Virus record (IMG/VR): IMGVR_UViG_3300021963_000157
Coordinates: 1 to 55,548 of that record
DNA: 55,548 nucleotides
Direction: 5' to 3' (one strand)
DNA from: a virus
Position 1 is the stretch's first letter. Every line of letters starts with the position of its first letter. Below, piece by piece: positions 36,582 through 43,328 of the stretch. The position numbers and the translations under genes are program-made. The notes beneath the pieces were generated by a model that saw nothing but the letters and a program-made list of their open reading frames with translations, searched no databases and was not told the origin of the DNA.

Positions 36582-36946
36582 CAGAAAGATTAACTGGAAA
36601 AGTAAACAAAGGTTGGGGTTTTGAAATTATATGGGCCACTAACGATCTTTACTGCGGGAAAATATTAGTGTTTGAAAAAGCAGGAAATAAATTTTCTATG
36701 CACTTTCATAATAAAAAAGACGAAACTTGGTTTGTAAATTCAGGCAAATTTAAATTGCGTTGGATCGACACCAAAGACGCTAAGATATATGAACAAGAAT
36801 TAAACGAAGGAGACACGTGGCATAATCCTCCGTTACAACCACACCAATTAGAAGCAATGACAGACGGTGCGATGGTGTTTGAAGTAAGCACAGCCGATTC
36901 AGTCGAAGATAATCACAGATTAATTCCAGGAGACAGTCAAAAATGA
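36578..36946 (+). CDS. Cupin-domain protein, 122 aa
   Basis: Single-domain cupin with the two metal-binding motifs: FSMHFHNKKDETWFVNSG (about 38-55; His, His, Glu) and HNPPLQPHQLEAM (about 87-99). The start GWGFEIIWA and the general layout resemble the C-terminal cupin of mannose-6-phosphate isomerase/GDP-mannose pyrophosphorylase proteins and small sugar-nucleotide cupins. It is coupled by 4-base overlaps on both sides, locking it into the heptose operon. It could be a sugar-phosphate isomerase or epimerase, or a regulator. I cannot say whether it compensates for the absent GmhA isomerase. Confidence 0.7.
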   Translation: MTERLTGKVNKGWGFEIIWATNDLYCGKILVFEKAGNKFSMHFHNKKDETWFVNSGKFKLRWIDTKDAKIYEQELNEGDTWHNPPLQPHQLEAMTDGAMVFEVSTADSVEDNHRLIPGDSQK

Positions 36947-37251
36947 TTTACATCGTGGATATTGACGGCACTATATGTTCTATGGAATTTGATGTCGACG
37001 GTAATGTAGATTATGCTAAAACAAAACCGTATATGGATAGAATAGCTAAAATCAATAAGTTATTCGACGAAGGACACGAAATACATTACTACACAGCACG
37101 TGGATCGCGTTCAGGCATTGATAGAACCGAAATCACACATAAACAGATGGCTGACTGGGGAGCAAAATATACTAGTCTCCAACTACGTAAACCACATTAT
37201 GACCTATGGATCGATGATAAGTCTATACATCCGGAGCAATTTTTTAAATGA
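36943..37251 (+). CDS. Small HAD-superfamily phosphatase, 102 aa
   Basis: Starts MIYIVDIDGTIC, the HAD motif I DxDGT with nucleophile Asp6 and acid/base Asp8. EIHYYTARGSRSG carries the Thr of motif II, and DLWIDDKSIHP the acidic motif IV. Only about 100 residues with no cap domain, as in small capsule/sugar-phosphate phosphatases. Its place between kinase/adenylyltransferase and epimerase suggests the GmhB step (removal of the 7-phosphate from heptose 1,7-bisphosphate). True GmhB is longer and starts DRDGT, so the substrate is inferred. Four-base overlaps on both sides. Confidence 0.75.
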   Translation: MIYIVDIDGTICSMEFDVDGNVDYAKTKPYMDRIAKINKLFDEGHEIHYYTARGSRSGIDRTEITHKQMADWGAKYTSLQLRKPHYDLWIDDKSIHPEQFFK

Positions 37252-38138
37252 TAATCGTAACCGGCGGAGCAGGATTTATTGGTTCTAATATTGTAAAAGA
37301 ACTAAATCGCAGATCTATAACAGATATATTGATTGTTGATGAGCTGGACAGCGGAAAAGAAAATAATATTAAAGAATTAAAATTTTCTAATATAGTTTCA
37401 CCAGAAAACTTTTACGGAATTTTCGATCACTGGCTTAAGGTGGAAGCTATATTTCACGAAGGTGCGATATCATCAACTACAGAAACTAGTCAAGACAAGA
37501 TTGAAAAATCTAATTTACAGCCGAGCTATTGGTTGATTGAACAAGCAGTTAAAAATAATTTAACTTTATCATATGCTAGTTCTGCTTCTGTCTATGGCGA
37601 TAGTAATACGTTCAAAGAAAAACAACCTTTGAATCCTAGATCTTTATATGCTACTAGCAAGATGTTGATAGATCAATATGTCTACTCTACACTATTAGAT
37701 TATCCCAATGCTCGCATACAAGGATGGAGATATTTCAATGTATACGGACACAACGAATCTCATAAAAAAGATCAAGCCAGTCCTATAACTAAATTCAAAC
37801 AACAGGCGATCGAAACAGGTAAGATTAAAGTTTTTAAGAACAGCGAAAATTTCCAACGAGATTTTATCTGTGTTGATGACATAGCACAGATCAAAACAAA
37901 AATGATCGATAAAAATGTAAATGGAATTTTTAACTTAGGTACTGGATCTTCTATTTCGTTTCGATCTGTTGCCGAATTGATCGCTAAAAAATATTCTGCT
38001 GAAATAGAAGAAGTTGATTTTCCTAGTAATCTGATAAATCAATATCAGAAATATACCTGTTCAGATAATACTGAACTTTATAAAATTTTAGGAGATTATG
38101 ATTTTATGACCGTTGAAGCTTTTCTTTCAACGTTGTGA
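37248..38138 (+). CDS. hldD-like (rfaD): ADP-L-glycero-D-manno-heptose 6-epimerase, 296 aa
   Basis: Extended short-chain dehydrogenase that interconverts ADP-D,D- and ADP-L,D-heptose. The Rossmann motif TGGAGFIG is at residues 5-12. AIFHEGAISSTTET (67-80) is an HldD hallmark. ASSASVYG (110-117) and YATSK (134-138) supply the catalytic Ser/Tyr/Lys. GWRYFNVYG, NSENFQRDFICVDD and NGIFNLGTG follow in order. Length is near the usual 308-330. All key residues are present, so activity is likely. It is the last gene of the cassette, and its final 35 bases overlap the converging gene at 38104-38370. Confidence 0.9.
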   Translation: MIIVTGGAGFIGSNIVKELNRRSITDILIVDELDSGKENNIKELKFSNIVSPENFYGIFDHWLKVEAIFHEGAISSTTETSQDKIEKSNLQPSYWLIEQAVKNNLTLSYASSASVYGDSNTFKEKQPLNPRSLYATSKMLIDQYVYSTLLDYPNARIQGWRYFNVYGHNESHKKDQASPITKFKQQAIETGKIKVFKNSENFQRDFICVDDIAQIKTKMIDKNVNGIFNLGTGSSISFRSVAELIAKKYSAEIEEVDFPSNLINQYQKYTCSDNTELYKILGDYDFMTVEAFLSTL

Positions 38139-38370
38139 TTCTTTTTTCTAAATCAACTCTTAGAGATTTTAATCTATTTCTTTCTTCTGTTTGACGAGCA
38201 ACATTAGAAAAGATTTCTATAGAGTCTGTTGACGCATCTAGCGATTTAGCCTGTGAGATAAATCTTTTGTAAAGACTTTCTAATTCTAAATCTTTAGTTT
38301 CTTTGATTGCTTGTTCGTATCGCTGGCAATCGCTGATAAAATTTTTACTTTTAGTAATAGATAGTTTCAT
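38104..38370 (-). CDS. Small coiled-coil protein, 88 aa
   Basis: Highly helical, charged protein (ITKSKNFISDCQRYEQAIK, RLKSLRVDLEKRITTLKEKL) with a likely C-terminal coiled coil and no membrane segment. Its start overlaps the upstream gene's stop by 4 bases (ATGA), so it is the last gene of the minus-strand operon gp14-gp15-Nudix-like-this. Its 3' end runs 35 bases into the end of the epimerase gene on the other strand. No family recognised. Confidence 0.6.
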   Translation of the reverse strand: MKLSITKSKNFISDCQRYEQAIKETKDLELESLYKRFISQAKSLDASTDSIEIFSNVARQTEERNRLKSLRVDLEKRITTLKEKLQRS

Positions 38371-38768
38371 AATGAAGTCCCCATTAGTAATATAGTATCA
38401 ATTTTAGTTTTGATAATTTTATTTGTAAGGGTATTTTTTAAACCGGTGTGTACACCTTTTGGTAGTACATCGATCATAGTCCAACAAAAAGTTTGATTGT
38501 TTGACGGAACAAATTCTTGTTCAACTAAACATATATATGTGGAAAATTCAAAACCGCTATCTTGACTTAGATATAATTCAACCGGCACCAATCTAGCTTC
38601 TTGCCCATAATATTCTTGGATGATTGATTGAGCATCTTCGACAACAGATTTATCTCTAGGAAAACTAGGAACAGTCCATTTGAGATCTTCTAGAATCATT
38701 AGTACCCTAGAAGTTTTTTTAGATATGAAAAGTATACCGGCATGTTTCTGCATGCCTTTATATATCAT
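38367..38768 (-). CDS. Nudix-like protein with degenerate catalytic box, 133 aa
   Basis: The beginning KHAGILFISKKTSRVLMILED followed by W(T)VPSFPRDKSVVEDAQSII resembles a Nudix fold (AG.L.....(G)RVLL.....WT.PGG..E..E). However, the catalytic box GX5EX7REUXEEXG is not preserved: no GG and no REXXEE, only EDAQSIIQEYYG. It is therefore probably not an active pyrophosphohydrolase, or it belongs to a divergent group. Four-base overlaps on both sides tie it to gp15 and the coiled-coil gene. A structural or chaperone use of the fold is possible. Confidence 0.55.
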   Translation of the reverse strand: MIYKGMQKHAGILFISKKTSRVLMILEDLKWTVPSFPRDKSVVEDAQSIIQEYYGQEARLVPVELYLSQDSGFEFSTYICLVEQEFVPSNNQTFCWTMIDVLPKGVHTGLKNTLTNKIIKTKIDTILLMGTSL

Positions 38769-40195
38769 CCTTCTAAATCAAAACTCCAGTATCCGGCTGT
38801 ATATTCGCCCTCAAATGATTTAAGCCATTGCCCATCTTCCCATTTGTACTGGACACCAGTTTTAAGATTTTTAATGTAGTATGGTTCGTTATGTTCAATC
38901 AACGGATCAAAAATTATTGTCCAGCTAGCCCCATTCCATTCAATTATAGAATTTGCCGCGGCTACAAAATCCGAATCATCAGAATTTTTCCATGCGTCAG
39001 CACCGTCGACATTACTTTCTGATCCAATATCTTCCAATATTAGATATTTTGTTCCTAGAAGTAAACTTGTTCTAGGGTCATATGTCTGCGGATTTATGAT
39101 AGCGTTAATGATTAAATCGGTCTGAGGTTCAGAATCAGAATCAAAATCTACTACTAAAAATTGTGAATCTACTTCATTAATACTAAATGTGCCTACCAAC
39201 TCATAGCCGCTTGGCTGTAAGAATCTAATTCGACTGATACCAGGACGATATTTTCCATACTGAGGAATAATTTTATTCCAGTCGATCACGGCAGCAGTCT
39301 TTTTAGGTATGTCTAACCCGCTTTCAACGACAGCTTCATTAACATCTAAAGCACTAACGTAGTATGAACCTGTCTCAACACCCGTAACAGTCTTTGATGA
39401 AAGCAATAATACGCCAAAGTTTCCAGGAGTAGTAATAATTGATGTTGATTTGATATCTTTAGAATCAACAGGACTATTAAATGCTAGCTCAGCCAATGGT
39501 TTCAACTGCCCATCATCGTCGAACATATTCATGATAATATTTTGTACAACGCCAAGTTTCTTAACTTTAACTGGCGGGCTAATGTAGATTGGCATTTCAA
39601 AATCCAATGAACATATATCTATATCAACTTCGGTGCCTTGGGGAATCGCTCGCGAAGTAAAGTTAGACGCTGTCAACTCAACAACACTAAGACTGGTCCA
39701 ATCAATATAATTGTCTGTGGTTTGTACTTCTAAACTAGGATTGAATAACACTAAAATTTGTTCTAACAACTGGAGTTTTTGATCTGTATTAGAACTCCAA
39801 ATGTCGGCTCTCATGCTTAGTTTAAATGGTGTAGGCATCAATCGTTCAATGGTATACCCACCACCTTGCGTATTATCATATATCGGTTGACCTGTTTCGT
39901 CATCGAACGATTCAAAAGACCTACCACGGATGCTAACTTTACTAACATAACTTGCATCAGCTAATCTATTTCTATCTAATTCTATTCCAGTTATGTAGCA
40001 GGCAATCTTAGGAACGCTAGGCATTTTGTTTTCAGAATTTTCTCTGATAATCTGTGCTACCTGTTTAGTGAGATCACCGTAGGCTACCGGAACTTGTTTT
40101 AAAGATCCATCACCTGCTTGATACTTAAAACCAATAAAGATACGCATAAACTGAGTTACGTATCGTCTTATCTGTCCGTCATAGAAAAAATCCAT
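38765..40195 (-). CDS. gp15: Tail sheath stabiliser/completion protein, gp15-like (476 aa)
   Basis: The start DFFYDGQIRRYVTQFMRIF closely follows T4 gp15 (FYNSSFRRYATLMGDLF), which caps the finished tail and joins it to the neck. Other matches are QVPVAYGDLTKQ, PKIACYITGIELDRNR and the block TPFKLSMRADIWS...QLLEQILVLFNPSLEVQ, like gp15 PIKMIYELSIFT...IVEQILPYFQPHF. T4 gp15 is 272 aa; here about 200 extra C-terminal residues encode beta-rich domains (VTGVETGSYYVSALDVNEA; YYIKNLKTGVQYKWEDGQW). The ATG shares one base with the stop of the upstream gp14 gene. Confidence 0.8.
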   Translation of the reverse strand: MDFFYDGQIRRYVTQFMRIFIGFKYQAGDGSLKQVPVAYGDLTKQVAQIIRENSENKMPSVPKIACYITGIELDRNRLADASYVSKVSIRGRSFESFDDETGQPIYDNTQGGGYTIERLMPTPFKLSMRADIWSSNTDQKLQLLEQILVLFNPSLEVQTTDNYIDWTSLSVVELTASNFTSRAIPQGTEVDIDICSLDFEMPIYISPPVKVKKLGVVQNIIMNMFDDDGQLKPLAELAFNSPVDSKDIKSTSIITTPGNFGVLLLSSKTVTGVETGSYYVSALDVNEAVVESGLDIPKKTAAVIDWNKIIPQYGKYRPGISRIRFLQPSGYELVGTFSINEVDSQFLVVDFDSDSEPQTDLIINAIINPQTYDPRTSLLLGTKYLILEDIGSESNVDGADAWKNSDDSDFVAAANSIIEWNGASWTIIFDPLIEHNEPYYIKNLKTGVQYKWEDGQWLKSFEGEYTAGYWSFDLEG

Positions 40196-41409
40196 TATTC
40201 ATCCGCCTTAGGTCTTAGTGCTTTGCTCAAGCTCTGTTTTTCTTTAACCAGTTTGCCGTCTATCATACGTTCATTAGTGTTATTGATAAACGTGCCTTTT
40301 TGGTTTTGTCTTGTATCTCTGCCTTCGAATCTTTCTCCAGATTCGGTATCAGAAGTTCCAAGATTGCTCATGGTCATTCTTACATTGTCTTCGTATTTGA
40401 CCCAACGCTTGCCATTAAATCTAAACAATCTCTTAGGGAAATAATCTGTTCTGAGACAGAACTGTCCTTCTACAGGGTTGCCAGGGAATGTAATACCGCT
40501 AGTAAAGGGAGCACCATTTGGAGTTGCTCCATCTTCGTGATAATTTTGATATCCGTCTTTGGTAGGCGTTGCTATGATAACGCTGGCATCTACCGCAGTA
40601 CTTTCGTTGCTGGCTTCAATGTCCCCAGCGTCTGTAGTAACTAGTTTTACATTTCCTTGCTCATCTAACGGTACGGTATAATACATTGTAGTATCATAGC
40701 CACTCTTAGGAGCATCCGATTCGGCTTGATCCAATACTGCTTCAGTAATACGCATCTCTGTTTCGTAGGTGCTCATTATATCACGTAAGGTAGTATTGTT
40801 ATCTTCTCCGGTGTCGTCAGCTAACCCGTCTAGAATCTGTTTGAACTCCTGACTGTCTACTAACGGAGTACATTTTGCTCTATATAAATGCGGATACCAT
40901 GTGGCCGAAAACCCTTCTGCGGCTCGACTAACTTCTTCTATGACATAAAATCTTTTTAGAGCAAATTTTAAATCGTTTAGGGCATTGTAATCTTTCAAAT
41001 GCGGTAGCTCAATAACGTCCCCAGCCAACAGTTTTCTACCTATTTTTTCTACAGTATCGTTAATATGGAAAGTGATAAAAACTGTGTCGTTCTGTAAAAA
41101 TAAACCAAACTGTGATAGATTAAAATCGAGATCGCTTATGTTGTATACGCCTCTCAAAATGTATACATCGGGATCGTATTTTCTGTCTCTGTTTTCTAAA
41201 AACAACAAATCTTGTATTTGTAACTCAGGAATCCCGCCAGTATAAACCGGTGTTGTAGGTGTGCTAGAACCGGGCAACGGATCACCGGGTCCTATATACT
41301 TGTGAACTAAAACATCTGTACCACCAACTTGGAACATTTCCCAGATATTTTTGTCTATAAATTTGTAATCATTGCCTTTTTCGGGCTTGTATAAACTGAG
41401 TCTTGGCAT
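40195..41409 (-). CDS. gp14: Neck protein, gp14-like (about 404 aa)
   Basis: Neck proteins gp13 and gp14 close the DNA-filled head and receive the tail. Matching features are QIQDLLFLENRDRKYDPDVY, LSQFGLFLQNDTVFITFHIN and the GDVIELPHLKDY motif, like T4 gp14 FGVIMNDELTF...GDLIYFPM. It is longer than T4 gp14 (256 aa). The frame is open to 41451, but that start would overlap the divergent gp13 gene. I prefer the ATG at 41409 (MPRLSLYKPEKGNDYKF), which follows a minus-strand GGTAAATA element (41417-41424); ATG 41415 is also possible. It is divergent from gp13 and the first gene of the minus-strand operon. Confidence 0.75.
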   Translation of the reverse strand: MPRLSLYKPEKGNDYKFIDKNIWEMFQVGGTDVLVHKYIGPGDPLPGSSTPTTPVYTGGIPELQIQDLLFLENRDRKYDPDVYILRGVYNISDLDFNLSQFGLFLQNDTVFITFHINDTVEKIGRKLLAGDVIELPHLKDYNALNDLKFALKRFYVIEEVSRAAEGFSATWYPHLYRAKCTPLVDSQEFKQILDGLADDTGEDNNTTLRDIMSTYETEMRITEAVLDQAESDAPKSGYDTTMYYTVPLDEQGNVKLVTTDAGDIEASNESTAVDASVIIATPTKDGYQNYHEDGATPNGAPFTSGITFPGNPVEGQFCLRTDYFPKRLFRFNGKRWVKYEDNVRMTMSNLGTSDTESGERFEGRDTRQNQKGTFINNTNERMIDGKLVKEKQSLSKALRPKADE

Positions 41410-41430
41410 AGTCATATATTTACCGCTGTA

Positions 41431-41437
41431 ATAAATA
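41431..41437 (+). promoter_or_regulatory. T4-type late promoter of gp13 (ATAAATACTA)
   Basis: ATAAATACTA matches the extended T4 late consensus (TATAAATACTA). The last A of ATAAATA is followed by exactly five bases and then the ATG at 41443, so the expected transcription start is the A of the start codon. Confidence 0.7.
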
Positions 41438-41442
41438 CTAGC

Positions 41443-42207
41443 ATGAGCCAACTAGATCAAGAAAAACAAAAAGTATTCGACTATTGTCGCTTAATGCTGG
41501 GCGACGGCATGGTTGACGTAGAACTAGACCCCCAGCACTACGAAACAGCAATTCAGCGTAGTTTAGCAGTTTTTCGGCAACGAGGGGATAATTCTGTAGA
41601 AGAAAGTTTTGCGTTTTTAACCCTATCTGAAGATCAAAACGTTTATACTTTACCAAACGAAATCCAAGTAGTTCGAGAAATTTATCGACGAAGCATTGGA
41701 TCTAGATCAGGTGGAGGTAACGGCGGAACAGTGTTTGAACCGTTTAACTTAGCTTATACAAATACCTATTTGTTATCATCTACTAATATGGGCGGACTGT
41801 TAACTTATGAGTTGTTTGCTGGTTATCAAGAACGTGTGGGTAAGATGTTTGGTAGTTTCATACAGTTTACATGGCACGCTCAATCTCACAAGCTAACCAT
41901 ACATCAGCGTCCTAGAACTGATGAAGAAATCATGCTTTGGTGCTACAACACACGACCAGACGTGGCTATCCTAGTTGATACTTACGCCGGGCAATGGATC
42001 AAAGATTATACATTAGCCAACTGTAAAATGATGCTTGGCCAGGCCCGAGAGAAATTTGCTCAAATTGCCGGCCCGCAAGGTGGTACATCATTAAATGGTG
42101 CTACACTTAAACAAGAAGCTCAGGCTGATATTGAAAGACTAACAGCAGAATTGGTTAACTTCGTCCCCGGCCATGCTAATGCTGGATATACTTTCGTAGT
42201 CGGTTGA
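41443..42207 (+). CDS. gp13: Neck protein, gp13-like (254 aa)
   Basis: Recognised as the gp13 neck protein from DYCRLMLGDGMVDVELDPQH, the RSLAVFRQRGDNSVEESF block, VYTLPNEIQVVREIYRR and the C-terminal DYTLANCKMMLGQAREKF. Length is in the normal range (T4 gp13 is 309 aa). It works with gp14 at the head-tail joint. The ATG lies five bases after the late promoter; no ribosome binding site is seen, so the message may be leaderless. The gene diverges from gp14, whereas in T4 gp13 and gp14 are adjacent and co-directional. Confidence 0.8.
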   Translation: MSQLDQEKQKVFDYCRLMLGDGMVDVELDPQHYETAIQRSLAVFRQRGDNSVEESFAFLTLSEDQNVYTLPNEIQVVREIYRRSIGSRSGGGNGGTVFEPFNLAYTNTYLLSSTNMGGLLTYELFAGYQERVGKMFGSFIQFTWHAQSHKLTIHQRPRTDEEIMLWCYNTRPDVAILVDTYAGQWIKDYTLANCKMMLGQAREKFAQIAGPQGGTSLNGATLKQEAQADIERLTAELVNFVPGHANAGYTFVVG

Positions 42208-42232
42208 CCGTAAAATAAAAAACTGCTACAAT
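42204..42232 (+). promoter_or_regulatory. Sigma70-type promoter of the dNMP kinase
   Basis: TTGACC (42204-42209; 5 of 6), a 17-base spacer and TACAAT (42227-42232; 5 of 6). The -35 overlaps the stop codon of gp13. The predicted start near 42239 leaves a leader of about 16 bases with AGGAG (42245-42249) before the ATG at 42255. Confidence 0.75.
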
Positions 42233-42254
42233 ATTAGTATTGTTAGGAGATACT

Positions 42255-42914
42255 ATGATTATTGGAGTATGCGGTTTTATTGGTTCGGGCAAAGACACTA
42301 TTGCCGATTATCTTGTAAACTTTCACGAATTTAGACGCGAGTCGTTTGCCAACACATTAAAAGATGCTGTGGCATCGGTATTTGGTTGGGACCGAATTAT
42401 GCTAGAAGGGCGTACTAAAGAAGCTCGAGAGTGGCGTGAGCAAGTAGATCCGTGGTGGGCAGAACGTCTATCAATGCCTACGTTAACTCCTAGGTGGGTA
42501 CTACAATACTGGGGCACAGAAGTTTGCCGCAAGAGTTTCCATGATGATATATGGATCGCCAGTCTAGAAAATAAACTCCGTAACTCCAAAGATAATATAG
42601 TGATATCAGACTGTCGTTTTCCCAACGAGATAGCCAGTATTAAAAACGCCGGCGGAATCGTAGTACGTGTAGTTCGCGGTCCTGAGCCCGAATGGTATCA
42701 AGATGCGGTAGCGGTAAATGCGGGTCCTAAACATATAAATTGGGCGTTAAGCAAAGACAGATTAACACAATTTAAAATCCATGCTTCGGAAACTGCTTGG
42801 GTAGGTACTAAGTTTGATGCCGTGTTAGATAACAACGACGGTATATCGGACCTATTTGAAAAGATAGAAGGATTGATTAAAAATCAGCAACAAGATCGCC
42901 TTGTTTCCATTTAA
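42255..42914 (+). CDS. gp1: Deoxynucleoside monophosphate kinase, T4 gp1-like (219 aa)
   Basis: Phosphorylates dNMPs for phage DNA synthesis. The P-loop GFIGSGKDT is at residues 7-15. The family block ESFANTLKDAVASVFGWDR then WREQVDPWWAERL matches the dNMP kinase pattern (F...LK..V...FGW.R...EG.....R..RE). WVLQYWGTEVCR, VISDCRFPNEIASIKNAGG and VVRVVRGPEPEW complete the core. Length is near T4 gp1 (241 aa). Start ATG 42255 has AGGAG seven bases upstream; a TTG at 42240 is less likely. The gene is under a host-type promoter although it lies among late genes. The last 38 bases overlap the converging HNH gene. Confidence 0.85.
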   Translation: MIIGVCGFIGSGKDTIADYLVNFHEFRRESFANTLKDAVASVFGWDRIMLEGRTKEAREWREQVDPWWAERLSMPTLTPRWVLQYWGTEVCRKSFHDDIWIASLENKLRNSKDNIVISDCRFPNEIASIKNAGGIVVRVVRGPEPEWYQDAVAVNAGPKHINWALSKDRLTQFKIHASETAWVGTKFDAVLDNNDGISDLFEKIEGLIKNQQQDRLVSI

Positions 42915-43302
42915 TGCCTTCTTTAGCTAACACTCGTTGACAGTTAGCACATACTGTTTTTAGATTAGCGATCTTACAGTTATTAAGATCTTCATCGACA
43001 TGATAAACTGCGAAAATTTCAGGATGCGGTGATTTAAACCCGCATTTGTCGCAGGCATTCTTTTTCCTATATCCTGCTCTATACCATCTAGGTATGCCGT
43101 GATACTTTCCGTGCTTTAAACAAATTTCGCAAAGAGATCTATAATAGATTCTCTTTTCTTTGCGATAGTTTATAGCAGCCGGTCTTTGTCCGCATTTACA
43201 TAGGGGTCTCATACATCTATTTAAAGAATTTGGACCTTTTTCACCCCTTTTCCGATAGTTTAAACTCTGTGTTTTTTGGTTTACTGAATAAATATTATAC
43301 AA
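42877..43302 (-). CDS. HNH-type zinc-binding nuclease-like protein, up to 141 aa
   Basis: Contains four Cys pairs: CMRPLCKCG, SLCEIC, ACDKCGF and VCANC. Between the last two lies YHVDEDLNNCKIANLKTVC, the HNH-like pattern H(H/V)D....NN...NL...C. Small proteins of this type occur as freestanding endonucleases between phage structural genes. The start is uncertain: a TTG at 43302 gives 141 aa and an ATG at 43212 gives 111 aa but removes part of the first Cys-rich segment. The 5' end overlaps the late promoter of the sheath gene on the other strand, and the 3' end overlaps the dNMP kinase gene. Opposite orientation to its neighbours suggests a mobile insertion. Confidence 0.65.
   Translation of the reverse strand: MYNIYSVNQKTQSLNYRKRGEKGPNSLNRCMRPLCKCGQRPAAINYRKEKRIYYRSLCEICLKHGKYHGIPRWYRAGYRKKNACDKCGFKSPHPEIFAVYHVDEDLNNCKIANLKTVCANCQRVLAKEGIKWKQGDLVADF
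43287..43294 (+). promoter_or_regulatory. T4-type late promoter of the sheath gene (AATAAATA)
   Basis: AATAAATA matches the late consensus in 7 of 8 bases. The predicted start near 43300 gives a leader of about 29 bases with AGGAG at 43316-43320, a conventional layout unlike the leaderless late genes nearby. Confidence 0.6.
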
Positions 43303-43328
43303 GATTCAAACCATCAGGAGACAACGGA

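Noticed and set aside
40195-41451. Longest gp14 start at 41451
   Set aside because: It would overlap the start of divergent gp13 and its late promoter, and the added residues (AHASIYYSGKY) look like translated promoter DNA.
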